Below the pieces are notes generated by a model. That model was not told the DNA's origin and made no database searches. It saw only the letters and a program-made list of their open reading frames with translations. A stretch of 64,000 nucleotides of DNA from Cupriavidus sp. U2 (GTDB lineage: Bacteria; Pseudomonadota; Gammaproteobacteria; Burkholderiales; Burkholderiaceae): assembly GCF_009663685.2 (NCBI RefSeq), contig NZ_RCOG02000028.1:1-64000 (forward strand), read 5' to 3'. Numbering within the stretch: position 1 is the first letter of the stretch; each line of letters begins with the position of its first letter. The position numbers were made by a program, and so were the translations under genes. This document shows positions 1 through 9,277 of this stretch, piece after piece.

Positions 1-64
1 GGTAATCCCCCCGCAAAAGCGATGGGGTCAGAAGTAGAATTTTCTCGTTGAGGAGTTCTACCGC

Positions 65-331
65 ATGAAGAAGTCGAGATTTACGGATAGCCAGATCATT
101 GAAGCCATCAAGCGCGTAGAGGCTGGTCTTGCCGTTCCTGAGCTGTGTCGAGAGCTGGGCATCAGCTCGGCGACGTTCTACAAGTGGCGATCGAAGTACG
201 GCGGCATGGACGTATCGCTGATGGCGCGCATGAAGGAGCTGGAGGCCGAGAACGCCCGGCTGCGCAAGATGTACGTCGAAGAGAAGCTCAAGGCCGAGAT
301 CGTGGCGGAGGCGCTAGAAAAAAAGTGGTGA
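65..331 (+). CDS. IS3-family transposase OrfA
   Basis: An 88-residue protein with an N-terminal helix-turn-helix (roughly residues 8-45, with GISSATFYKWRSKYGG) that binds the IS ends. A leucine/glutamate-rich coiled-coil follows (about residues 53-85, MKELEAENARLRK). This is the normal size and plan of IS3 OrfA. The start is ATG 65, preceded by TGAGGAG. The gene ends in the A-run 318-324, where A AAA AAG (319-325) should allow -1 frameshifting into orfB to make the OrfAB transposase. Confidence 0.93.
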   Translation: MKKSRFTDSQIIEAIKRVEAGLAVPELCRELGISSATFYKWRSKYGGMDVSLMARMKELEAENARLRKMYVEEKLKAEIVAEALEKKW

Positions 332-1152
332 GGCCATCTCGCCGCCGCGAGATGGCCCGACATGCCGTGCAAGATCGCGGCGTATCGATCCGGATGGCTT
401 GCGAGGCGTTCAGCATTAGCCAGACCTGCTATCGGTACGTCGCCAAGACCGACGCCGAGAACGAGGAGATCGCAAACTGGCTGCTTCGCCTGACGGACAA
501 CCACCGCACCTGGGGCTTTGGGCTGTGCTTTCTGTACCTGCGGAATGTCCGCGGCTTCCAGTGGAACCACAAGCGTGTGTACCGGATCTATCGCGAGCTC
601 GAACTGAACCTGCGTATCAAACCGCGCAAACGGCTGGTTCGGCAGACGCCCGAGCCGTTGACGGTACCGACCCAGGTCAACCAGGTGTGGTCGATGGACT
701 TCATGCATGACCAACTTGCCGATGGACGTAGCATCCGAGTGCTGAACGTGATCGACGACTTTAACCGCGAGGCGCTGGGCATCGAAGTCGACTTCTCGCT
801 GCCTTCGGAGCGTGTGATTCGCACGCTCAAGCAGATCATTGGCTGGCGAGGAAAGCCCTTGGCCATTCGGTGCGATAACGGTCCCGAATACCTGAGCGCG
901 GCAATTGTCGATTGGGCCGGGGCATGGGGCATAAAGCTCGAATACATCCAGCCGGGCAAGCCCCAACAGAATGCCTACGTCGAACGGTTCAACAGGACCG
1001 TGCGCTACGAATGGCTGTCCCAATATCATTGGGACGATCTGGACCATGTACAACGCGTCGCCACGCAGTGGATGTGGTCCTACAATCACGAGCGCCCAAA
1101 TATGGCTCTGGGCGGATTTACCCCAAAACAGCGGCTCGCCATGGCCGCGTAG
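325..1152 (+). CDS. IS3-family transposase OrfB (made as OrfAB by -1 frameshift)
   Basis: This is the catalytic part of the IS3 transposase, a DDE integrase-fold (rve) domain. The three acidic residues can be placed in VWSMDFMHD, IRCDNGPEY and QQNAYVERFNRT, the last followed by the RYEWL signature. The reading frame is the -1 frame relative to orfA and is open across the slippery site. The given start is where that frame takes over (GTG 325). ATG 352 would be the first internal ATG. The frame is complete to TAG 1152. A second copy of its 3' third follows in tandem. Confidence 0.9.
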   Translation: MVRPSRRREMARHAVQDRGVSIRMACEAFSISQTCYRYVAKTDAENEEIANWLLRLTDNHRTWGFGLCFLYLRNVRGFQWNHKRVYRIYRELELNLRIKPRKRLVRQTPEPLTVPTQVNQVWSMDFMHDQLADGRSIRVLNVIDDFNREALGIEVDFSLPSERVIRTLKQIIGWRGKPLAIRCDNGPEYLSAAIVDWAGAWGIKLEYIQPGKPQQNAYVERFNRTVRYEWLSQYHWDDLDHVQRVATQWMWSYNHERPNMALGGFTPKQRLAMAA

Positions 1153-1502
1153 CCTTCCTACTTCTGGCAATTGCTATAAATGGGGGGATTACCCGAATAC
1201 CTGAGCGCGGCAATTGTCGATTGGGCCGGGGCATGGGGCATAAAGCTCGAATACATCCAGCCGGGCAAGCCCCAACAGAATGCCTACGTCGAACGGTTCA
1301 ACAGGACCGTGCGCTACGAATGGCTGTCCCAATATCATTGGGACGATCTGGACCATGTACAACGCGTCGCCACGCAGTGGATGTGGTCCTACAATCACGA
1401 GCGCCCAAATATGGCTCTGGGCGGATTTACCCCAAAACAGCGGCTCGCCATGGCCGCGTAGCCTTCCTACTTCTGGCAATTGCTATAAATGGGGGGATTA
1501 CC
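885..1502 (+). repeat. 309 bp tandem duplication of the IS3 3' end
   Basis: Bases 885-1193 (last third of orfB plus the right terminal repeat) recur directly as 1194-1502. By eye the two copies are identical, including the terminal GGGGGGATTACC. The junction lies at the IS tip, as if the end of one element were joined to a truncated second copy. Confidence 0.92.
1194..1461 (+). pseudogene. truncated second copy of IS3 orfB
   Basis: This is the duplicated 3' end of orfB (PEYLSAAIVDWAGAWGIKLE onward to the natural stop). It lacks the first two catalytic aspartates and any own start, so it cannot make an active transposase. It is the coding part of the 309 bp tandem duplication. Confidence 0.88.
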
Positions 1503-1946
1503 GAGAAGCTCGTGGCGGCGAAGGCCGCAGGTGCGACGGGCGTCGTCGACGCGCGCTCGCCCGACCTTGCCGCTGCAATATCGAAAGTTGCAGACCTACC
1601 CGTCTTTGGGGTCGTCGACTTCGTAGGCTCGTCGGAGACTGCGAACGCGTCGATGTCGGTGCTGTCCCGCGGGGGTATCTATGTACCGGTCGGCCTATAT
1701 GGCGGCGAGATTACGCTGCAGCTTCCGCTATTCATTCTTCGCGCTATCACCATCCTGGGGAGTTATACCGGGAGCCAGAGTGAGTTGAAGGAGTTGATCG
1801 AACTGGCGAAATCCGGCGCGCTGCAGCCGATTCCGATCGAGCATGTACCACACGCCGACCCCAACACCGCCTTGGATCGCGTGCGAGCGGGCGCAGTTAC
1901 GGGGCGTCTTGTGCTGGATGCTGGCATGGCGGTGCCTGCACACTGA
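1503..1946 (+). pseudogene. alcohol dehydrogenase (MDR family), C-terminal remnant
   Basis: The open frame after the IS (EKLVAAKAAGATGVVDA...) is the coenzyme-binding and C-terminal part of a medium-chain zinc-type alcohol dehydrogenase. Recognisable segments are the NAD-domain strand VFGVVDFVGSS, then GGIYVPVGLYGG, ITILGSYTGS and a closing GRLVLD. The catalytic domain that should precede it is absent and replaced by the IS, so this is a truncated gene of about 147 codons. It would need transcription and translation signals from the IS to be expressed. Confidence 0.85.
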
Positions 1947-3642
1947 TTCCCCGCATCGGCACACGTCGGCGGCCGGCCAAGCATGCCGCAATTGTCATCC
2001 CCAAGGTCGGCATTGGGCGCCGGCCTGCCCCTTTGCGACGGGGCGGGATGACGGCCATTTGCGCCGGAAGGCCTTCGGATGCCGACAAACGACGCATACC
2101 GGCGTTGACTGATTGGCCGGCCGCTAGGTTACAACTGGCCTCGAAGATGGGGCGGCTCGGAATTCCTGACTTGCGTCGGGTGGAGGGCGACAGACGCCAC
2201 CGACGAATGATCGGGCTCGGTTTTGTTGAGCCGAGTAAGAGCGGGTGCGAAATTGGCGGCAATCACGCGGCCTGTTGATACTTCTACTGTCATAACGGTG
2301 ACAGATTCAATACGGTCTACGCCAGGCTCTCCGAGAAAATTCTTCACGCCAGTGGATAGGTCTAAGCGTGCGCAGCAGCATGGAGCGGAGTAGGGATCAC
2401 GGAGAAAGGCGTCGTCGACCAGGCGATCACCGGTGATCAACGCTCCGGCCTCCATCCTTGATTGCGCGTCAGAAGACTGAAGGACCAGTAGGTGAGGGAC
2501 GTGGTTTGGTTGGTCGTAGTTGTGCTGTCAGCGATGCTCGTTGTGGGATATCGCAATGAACCGCCAGCCACTTTCGGCATTTGGCCTAGAACGGCTCGGA
2601 AACGACGCTTATGAAAATGAGCGGCTTTTCATGCATCCCCTGAAGGCGGGATATACCGGTGGGTACAATCGGCCTGCGGTAACGCGGATGCCATCATTCT
2701 CCAGCGATTGCGACAGTGACAGCAAGGCCTCGTTGTCGCACGACGAGGGGGATTGGTGTACTTCTGTCGATGAGATGCCAACTGACCTGCGGATTGCCGG
2801 AGCAGCATAATTTGAACGCGCATTGCACTACTGCCTGATCATGCATGAGGTGTGGTAGCGGCGCGCGCGTTCCTCCTGTCCGACCATCAAGAGCGCATGG
2901 ACAATCGCCGGGTCTCGTCAGGCAACTCATCTAAATCGTCTCGTGTGCAGTGACACCGGCTCCCTCCACGCCCACAGATAGCCTAACGCGCCGATATGGG
3001 CTAGGTAGGCCGCTCGAAGGGCAATCCCCTGCAGCATCGATCCCCAGCACGCCAATCCGTAGGCATCACCCACAACAACCCATGCGTCTCGCTGCTCTGC
3101 CAGTACGAGCATTTCAGCGTGGTGCCATGTCGCCATTCACGCTTAACACGTTGTTGGTCACAAGTGTTGCGATCGATCTGGGTAGCACTTGAAGTTCGCG
3201 CGGAATTTAGTGCTTGTGCGGGGCCTCGAGTCTAGACCAAGTTGGGGCCGCACCGCATGCCTCGACTATGCACCGTGCGTTAGCTGCGTGTAACCGCTGT
3301 TTGAACCGCGTATGACGTGAGCCCTTTGAGTGCGCCGGTGCACCAACCAGCTTTTTCTTCTCCAGTCATAAATTCCATTTTAATTCCGCTAATTCCGTTT
3401 TAAATTGCATCGAACGAATGCGCTTAATAAGCCTCTTTGCATATGAATGTGGCTATACTAGCGCGCAATCAGCTCTTGACTTACCAGTCAACTGTCAGTA
3501 ACGTTCATTGCATAAGTCGATGTTCCATTTTAGTTTGATACGTGAAATCTTGGGGCATCTCTTGTGGTGGCGGCAAGTTGCCGCTGTTTATCGGCCAGTT
3601 CCGTTGCAGAACTGGCGGCTTCACATTTGGGTTTAGGAACGT
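1947..3642. other. 1.7 kb without a recognisable gene
   Basis: Several short open frames exist on both strands (for example 2129-2455 on the minus strand and 2520-2810 on the plus strand). None has a family signature I recognise, consistent codon use or a convincing ribosome site. The stretch reads like decayed coding DNA. The last 300 bases turn AT-rich and hold the TTCCATTTTA motifs in front of the SDR gene, so the promoter of the next operon should lie there. Confidence 0.5.
3373..3532 (+). promoter_or_regulatory. repeated TTCCATTTTA motifs upstream of the catabolic operon
   Basis: TTCCATTTTA occurs at 3373-3382 and 3523-3532. A one-base variant, TTCCGTTTTA, occurs at 3393-3402, exactly 20 bp (two helical turns) after the first. 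The same word appears inverted at 14202-14211 between the divergent CoA-transferase and AtuA genes. Half-sites with GGAA/TTCC are typical of IclR-family operators, and two IclR genes lie at 20.0-21.6 kb. The operator role is inferred. Confidence 0.4.
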
Positions 3643-4455
3643 ATGCTTGCAAAAGGAACTTTCTCAAATAAAGTCTTCTTCATCACAGGCGCTGGGACCG
3701 GGATCGGACGTGGCTTCGCTTTGCGCGCCGCCGAACTTGGAGCGACAGTTGTCGCCGCCGGTCGCCGAGGAACGTTGCTGGATGATGTAGTGGCCTCCAT
3801 CCACGCTGCAGGCGGTAGGGCAATCCCCTGCGTGGTTGACATCAGGGACCCAAACAGCGTCCAGCAGTCAATTGATGGGGTCGTCGAACAGTTGGGCACT
3901 ATCGACGTGCTTATAAACAATGCGGCTGGGAACTTCGTTGCGCGTGCCGAGGACATCTCTCCAAATGGATGGAACGCAGTAATTGGAACCGTTCTCAACG
4001 GCTCGGCCTACTGCGCACTAGCTGCAGGCAAACACATGCTGGGCCAACGGAGTGGGAAGATCCTGAGCATCTCCGCCGCGTATGCCTGGTATGGTGGCCC
4101 GGGCACGGCTCACTCAGCGGCAGCCAAGGCAGGTGTTATCGCGTTGTCGCAATCGCTAGCTGTCGAATGGGGCGACCGCAACGTTCAGGTTAATTGCTTG
4201 TGCCCTGGCTTCGTCGACACTGAGCAATCGCGCGCTGCCCTCTGGCCGACGCCTGAGGGACGCGAGCGCATCCTGTCCACCATCCCCGCTGGAAGGTTCG
4301 AGACGCTGGAGGAAACAGTGGAATGCGGGCTTTTCCTTTGCTCCCCGGCTGCAAACTACATCACTGGGGAAGTCCTGGTAGCCGACGGTGGTCAATGGCT
4401 CAACAAGGGGGTTTTTGTGCTTCCTGCTCCCAACACCCGCTATCAAAAGGTTTAG
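3643..4455 (+). CDS. SDR-family oxidoreductase, 2,4-dienoyl-CoA-reductase-like
   Basis: A 270-residue short-chain dehydrogenase/reductase. It has the dinucleotide-binding TGAGTGIG at residues 15-22 and NNAAGNF at 92-98. The usual catalytic YxxxK is missing. The equivalent segment reads HSAAAKAGV, with Ser158 in the tyrosine position and Lys162 kept. This pattern is characteristic of the 2,4-dienoyl-CoA reductase (DECR) branch rather than of hydroxyacyl dehydrogenases. ATG 3643 follows AGGAACGT. It is the first gene of a + strand unit with a crotonase (11 bp gap), an acyl-CoA synthetase and an acyl-CoA dehydrogenase, so a role in reducing or isomerising an unsaturated branched acyl-CoA is likely. 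The exact substrate is unknown. Confidence 0.82.
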   Translation: MLAKGTFSNKVFFITGAGTGIGRGFALRAAELGATVVAAGRRGTLLDDVVASIHAAGGRAIPCVVDIRDPNSVQQSIDGVVEQLGTIDVLINNAAGNFVARAEDISPNGWNAVIGTVLNGSAYCALAAGKHMLGQRSGKILSISAAYAWYGGPGTAHSAAAKAGVIALSQSLAVEWGDRNVQVNCLCPGFVDTEQSRAALWPTPEGRERILSTIPAGRFETLEETVECGLFLCSPAANYITGEVLVADGGQWLNKGVFVLPAPNTRYQKV

Positions 4456-4465
4456 GAGACAAGAA

Positions 4466-5254
4466 ATGCAAGCACGTGAATTCAAAGTCGAAATCGACAA
4501 TGGTATCGCTACGGTTACCTTCAATTGGCCGAACGCGGCCAACGCAATGGGGACCACATATTCCTCTGACTTTTCCAAGATTCTGGACCGCATTGAACAG
4601 GATGAGAACATTAGATGCGTCGTACTGACTGGCGCGGGGAAAGTCTTCAATGGTGGCGGCGATTTAAAAGAGCTCATGAGTCCAGATCCAACTGAAATGG
4701 AGTCGGAATTCAAGCTATTGAGAGATTACAATAAGATTACAAAGCGTCTTTACTACTTTGACATTCCTGTTATTGCTGCGCTAAACGGTCCCGCCATTGG
4801 TGGAGGCGTCGGGATCGCATTAGCCTGCGATTTCGCCATCGCGAGCGAAACCGCGCGCTATGATCTCGCATTTCACAAACTGGGATTGTCGGCTGCTGAT
4901 GTCGGCGTTCCTTGGCTGTTGACACGAGCAATTGGTGCACCGCTGGCGAACTACCACATCCTAACAACCGGATCTATCGACTCGATCCTCGGCAAAAAAC
5001 TTGGATTATTCGCAGAAGTCGTTCCGCAAGACGATCTTCTAAATGCAGCAATGGTCGCGGCCCGCCGAATCGCCAGTGCACCGGGACCCACCGTGCGCAT
5101 TTCAAAACTTTCTCTAAGGCGAGGAGTGGACATGGATTTTGCAGCCAATCTGGAGGTTGAAGCTTATATGCAAAGCTATGCATTTCGCTCTGAAGGGCAC
5201 AAAAAGATCATTGGTGAGTACCGTAGGAAAATTAGCAAATCATCTGGAAACTGA
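4466..5254 (+). CDS. enoyl-CoA hydratase/isomerase family protein
   Basis: A 262-residue crotonase-fold protein. The start is ATG 4466, behind TTAGGAGACAAG. An in-frame ATG at 4388 lies inside the SDR gene and is unlikely. The oxyanion-hole loops are seen as FNGGGDLKEL and GPAIGGGVGIALACD. Where hydratases carry a catalytic Glu (PExxLG) this protein reads FHKLGL, while the Asp of the following loop is kept (AADVG). This suggests an isomerase-like or unusual crotonase rather than a standard hydratase; that reading is inferred from memory of family patterns. It resembles the crotonase member of Atu/Liu-type clusters. Confidence 0.82.
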   Translation: MQAREFKVEIDNGIATVTFNWPNAANAMGTTYSSDFSKILDRIEQDENIRCVVLTGAGKVFNGGGDLKELMSPDPTEMESEFKLLRDYNKITKRLYYFDIPVIAALNGPAIGGGVGIALACDFAIASETARYDLAFHKLGLSAADVGVPWLLTRAIGAPLANYHILTTGSIDSILGKKLGLFAEVVPQDDLLNAAMVAARRIASAPGPTVRISKLSLRRGVDMDFAANLEVEAYMQSYAFRSEGHKKIIGEYRRKISKSSGN

Positions 5255-5357
5255 AGTGCCTGGGTAAAAAGTAAAACAGAAATGAGCATCCCCAGCCCGC
5301 CCGTGCCTAGGGGATGCCAACAGAAAGTCATTACTGAAGGCGAGTTAGGAGACACGT

Positions 5358-7091
5358 ATGCTCTTGCAGTCCGGTACCACGGCTGTGGGCGGCTTTGGTC
5401 GTCCACTGAATGGGATGTCTTACGTAGAAGGAGCCACCGACGTACCGCTATCACAAAAAACAATTCCACAACTTCTAAAGGATACCGTATCGTCATACGG
5501 ACATCATGAGGCAGTAATATTTCCAGAGCTAAATATTAGATGGACTTGGCAACAATTCTCGGATCAAATTGATTTACTTGCAGTCGGTTTGAAATCACTT
5601 GGGCTAACTAAAGGCGATAGAGTTGGAATTTGGTCGCCAAATCGCCCGGAATGGCTGCTCACTCAATTCGCCACTGCTCGGCTGGGAGTAATTCTCGTTA
5701 GCATAAACCCAGCATATCGAACGTCTGAACTGGAGTATGCGCTTAATCTGGTCGGGTGCAAGGCTTTGGTCGTTGCCGAGCGATTCAAAAAAAACAGATT
5801 ATTTGTCAATTATTCTAGATCTGGCGCCTGAATTGCATACTCATACTCATGCTCAGGAGCAGCTACATGCCGCGCGATTACCGAGCCTGCGTTGGGTAAT
5901 TAGACTGGGTGAAGAAAATCATCAGGAATGATGAATTTTAGCGATGTAATTGCTAATAGTTCAGCATCAATTGCGCCGGATCTCGACGAAGTATCTGAGA
6001 ATTTAAGTTGCAATGATCAAATAAATATACAATTTACGAGCGGTACAACAGGATCTCCGAAAGGAGCAACGTTAAGTCACCGCAATGTCGTCAACAATGC
6101 TAGATATGTTGGCGCCGCAATGCGTCTGTCACCATCGGACAAAGTCTGCATTCCTGTTCCGCTATATCACTGCTTCGGAATGGTTCTATCCGTTCTGGCA
6201 TGCGCATCTGTTGGGGCGTGCATGGTCTTTCCTGGTGAGGGATTTGAAGCCGCTACAACGTTGGTTGCCGCGTCGACTGAGCGTTGTACCGTGCTCCACG
6301 GCGTACCAACTATGTTCATCGCACAGTTGGAGCATCCAGACTTTCGCAGCTTTGACCTTTCTAGGCTACGTACTGGGATCATGGGCGGCGCCCCATGTCC
6401 AGTGGAAATAATGAAAAGGGTCATGGAAGAAATGCATATGCAAGAAATCACATGTGCTTTCGGAATGACGGAGACAAGTCCTGTTTCATTTCAATCTGCG
6501 GTTGATGATCCTTTCGAAAGACGCGTTTCCACGGTTGGAAGAATTCAAGCCCAGCTTCAGTGCAAGATTGTTGACCATTCTGGGGAGATCGTTCCAATAG
6601 GAGCTACGGGTGAACTATGGATTCGCGGATATTCCGTAATGAATGGATATTGGAATGATGAAGAGCGGACAAAAGAATCCATCGTCGACGGATGGATGCG
6701 GACAGGAGATCTTGCAATAATAGATAGTGAAGGTTATTGCAGTATTGTCGGAAGAATAAAAGACATGCTTATCCGTGGGGGTGAAAATATCTACCCTCGT
6801 GAAATAGAAGAATTTCTTTTCACGAACCCAAAAATACAGTCGGTTCAAGTATTTGGGGTGCCTGATAAAAAGTATGGCGAGGAGATATGTGCGTGGATCA
6901 TTCTAAAGCCAGGATTCGGTGCCTCTGAGGAAGATATTAGGTCTTTTTGCAGGGATAAAATTTCGCATTATAAAATTCCAAAATATATAAGATTTGTATC
7001 TGAAATGCCTATGACAGTTACTGGAAAAATTCAGAAACATGTAATGCGAGAAATTATGTGTGGAATTTTAGGAAATAGGACGAATACCTAA
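5358..7091 (+). pseudogene. AMP-dependent acyl-CoA synthetase, with two compensating frameshifts
   Basis: This belongs to the ANL superfamily of acyl-CoA ligases, which activate a free acid to its CoA ester with ATP. The start is ATG 5358 after GGAGACACGT. The adenylation motifs lie in the 3' part: FTSGTTGSPKGATLSHRN (P-loop), GYWNDEERT, RTGDLAIID and the C-terminal lysine in TGKIQKHVMRE. The frame breaks in an A8 run (5787-5794) and returns at the GAAGAAAATC stretch (5911-5920). Removing one A in the first and adding one in the second restores one continuous protein of about 577 residues. The 41 codons between still read as family sequence (DYLSIILDLAPEL, LPSLRWVIRLGEE). So the lesion is either very recent or a sequencing artefact. 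The 3' part alone is open from 5928. Confidence 0.82.
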
Positions 7092-7130
7092 TTTTATATT
7101 TTTGAAGAAACTCCATTTTATTGAACGACC

Positions 7131-8312
7131 ATGACATTCCTTCAAAGTCTTGATTTTTCGTTGGGCGAAGACATCGATATGCTCCGCGAAAGTGTGCGTA
7201 GTTGGGCCGAGGCAGAGCTTGCTCCACGAGCTGCTGAGATTGATCGCACCGACCAGTTCCCCATGGACGCCTGGAGAAAGATGGGTGAATTGGGTGTACT
7301 TGGAATCACCGTATCCGAAGAATATGGTGGTGCGAACATGGGATATTTGGCCCACATGATTGCCGTTGAGGAGATTAGTCGAGCGTCCGCATCTGTTGGT
7401 GCGTCATATGGTGCGCATTCGAATCTCTGCATAAATCAAATCTATCGAAACGGAACTTCCGACCAAAAGGGTAAATATCTTCCAAAGCTAGTTTCCGGAG
7501 AATGGATTGGTGCCTTGGCAATGAGTGAACCCGGCGCAGGATCTGATGTCGTCAGTATGAGGCTTAGCGCAGTACGCAAGGGCGATGCATTTGTGCTCAA
7601 TGGGACAAAGATGTGGATCACGAATGGCCCAGACTGCGATGTCCTAGTTGTCTATGCGAAGACGAACCCTGCCCTGGGTGCGCGCGGCATGACAGCTTTC
7701 ATTGTCGAGAAAGGCATGAAGGGCTTCTCAGTCGCGCAAAAGCTCGACAAATTGGGGATGCGCGGATCTCATACCGGCGAGCTGGTCTTTGAAGATGTGG
7801 AGGTGCCGATCGAGAATATTCTCGGTGGCGAGAATTGCGGGGCGAAGGTTTTGATGAGCGGGTTGGACTACGAGCGCGCGGTGTTGGGTGCAGCGCCAGT
7901 CGGCATCATGCAAGCGTGCATGGATGTGGTCATTCCTTATGTGCATGATCGAAAGCAGTTCGGCAAGAGCATCGGTGAATTTCAACTGATTCAGTCGAAG
8001 ATTGCCGATATGTACACGACGCTACAGGCTTCACGAAGCTACCTTTACTCTTTGGGGAAAAATCTTGATCGCCTCGGGTCTGAGCATGTGCGACGCGTTC
8101 GAAAGGACTGTGCTGCAATTATTCTGTTTACAGCAGAAAAGGCAACCTGGATGGCGGGAGAATCCGTACAGATTTTTGGTGGCAATGGATACATTAACGA
8201 TTACCCTGTAGGTCGTTTCTGGCGGGACGCAAAGCTACACGAAATTGGAGCAGGAACTTCGGAAATTCGCCGAGTGCTCATCGGCCGAGAATTGTATGAT
8301 GAGACGGCATAG
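7131..8312 (+). CDS. acyl-CoA dehydrogenase, isovaleryl/citronellyl-CoA dehydrogenase-like
   Basis: A 393-residue FAD-dependent acyl-CoA dehydrogenase that introduces the alpha,beta double bond and passes electrons to ETF. It is close to isovaleryl-CoA dehydrogenases in the N-terminal EYGGANMGYLAHMI...GASYGAHSNLC block and the FAD/substrate signature AMSEPGAGSDV. It also has a Glu in GLDYERAVL, the position used as catalytic base in isovaleryl-CoA dehydrogenase rather than the later site of short-chain enzymes. The C-terminal GGNGYINDYPVGRFWRDAK is intact. It is the last gene of the + unit. The partner genes (split AtuA, biotin carboxylase) suggest a methyl-branched substrate. Confidence 0.88.
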   Translation: MTFLQSLDFSLGEDIDMLRESVRSWAEAELAPRAAEIDRTDQFPMDAWRKMGELGVLGITVSEEYGGANMGYLAHMIAVEEISRASASVGASYGAHSNLCINQIYRNGTSDQKGKYLPKLVSGEWIGALAMSEPGAGSDVVSMRLSAVRKGDAFVLNGTKMWITNGPDCDVLVVYAKTNPALGARGMTAFIVEKGMKGFSVAQKLDKLGMRGSHTGELVFEDVEVPIENILGGENCGAKVLMSGLDYERAVLGAAPVGIMQACMDVVIPYVHDRKQFGKSIGEFQLIQSKIADMYTTLQASRSYLYSLGKNLDRLGSEHVRRVRKDCAAIILFTAEKATWMAGESVQIFGGNGYINDYPVGRFWRDAKLHEIGAGTSEIRRVLIGRELYDETA

Positions 8313-8365
8313 CAGTTATCTAGCTACTGTGATGCTATAAGGAACTGTGAATTTTATGTTCTCGA

Positions 8366-8408
8366 AAAGGATGAGGGTCGAAATTAAAGAGTCTCATCCT
8401 TTGTTTTG
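8366..8408 (+). terminator. intrinsic terminator after the acyl-CoA dehydrogenase
   Basis: A perfect 10 bp stem (AAAGGATGAG at 8366-8375, CTCATCCTTT at 8393-8402) with a 17-base loop is followed by GTTTTG. It lies 54 bp after the stop codon of the dehydrogenase and closes the 3.6-8.3 kb operon. Confidence 0.8.
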
Positions 8409-9277
8409 GTGATATTCCTGGCTTTCGGGTCGGGCCCGCCAGAAGAAGCGCCGCAGTTTGTAAAGCTATATGCCTGATCCTTAATCAGGCCGAAGGGTGC
8501 GCCAGCAAACGTGGCCACATCCAGTTTCAGGAGAGCTCGAGTGGCCGCGCGACGCGTGCGGGTATGTGGATGGCGGAATGTGAAAAAGGTGGGTACGGGG
8601 CGCTCGGAAACTTAGCGGACCTGGCTAAGTCCCCTGCCGCGGAGCGGACCACGCGCGATCGCCGTCGGACCCCCGGCAGCATGGGGGTGCGCGGGAACAA
8701 TTGCTATGGCGTCATCAAAGTGCGCCCGCCGTTGACGCGATCCTGTCCATTCGAGTCAAGCGCGGTCGACCACGGGCCCACCATTAGCCACTGCGATCGT
8801 GGATATGGTTACGATGAGTGCCTACGAGAATTTCACTTCACGCCACGCGCATTGCCACAGAGTTAGTCCGTCGCGGTGCACATCTCGGGTGGATCTCAGC
8901 AAGACACGTTCGACTTATAGAGCGCACCGTGCGTGGGTGAAAAACCTTGCGATTGCACGTGTGCTTCGAACGCCGTGTGACCTTCCAGATGGCCAACCTA
9001 ACAATTTCCGGCTACCGGCACCTCCGGAAGTCACTCTGCTCGTACTTCTAAAGGTTGCGAAGACTGCATCAGCCACCCGTGCATCCTGGATCTGATCGGC
9101 ACAAACTGCGTCCCAGGTCGCTGGGTGAGCTCTGAGATCGTTATGCTATGAAGGGTGCCTGATGAAATGGTTACTCTAACTATTTTGTATGTGCTCTTTC
9201 ACGACACCCGCCGGCGAATTTCGGAGCGGGTATCGGTATTTCCATCAACCTTTCACCCAGGTCTACGCGAGACGCAT
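8409..9277. other. 870 bp without a recognisable gene
   Basis: Only short, unsupported open frames are present (for example 8564-8866 on the plus strand). Their translations carry no family motif. The stretch separates the operon terminator from the porin remnant and looks like degenerate sequence. Confidence 0.45.

Larger units (their letters stand above)
1..1193 (+). mobile_element. IS3-family insertion sequence (complete copy)
   Basis: The window opens on the left end of an IS3-type element. The first 12 bases (GGTAATCCCCCC) are repeated inverted at 1182-1193 (GGGGGGATTACC), and a CAGAAGTAG match follows a short way inside both ends. Between them lie orfA and orfB, linked by an A AAA AAG slippery heptamer, as expected for this family. 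Length, gene order and ends all fit one complete copy. The upstream flank is outside the window, so the target duplication cannot be checked. The element interrupts an alcohol dehydrogenase gene whose remainder begins right after the duplicated right end at 1502. Confidence 0.9.

Noticed and set aside
178..1170. Long minus-strand frame opposite IS3 orfB
   Set aside because: It is the complement of a well-supported transposase, has no family motif, and recurs only because the orfB end is duplicated.
912..1946. One continuous frame joining IS sequence to the alcohol dehydrogenase
   Set aside because: The IS part is out of frame with the transposase. The frame is fortuitous, so only the dehydrogenase remnant is real.
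2129..2455. 108-codon minus-strand frame in the gene-poor left region
   Set aside because: It reads partly like protein, but I recognise no family and see no ribosome site; not listed as a gene.
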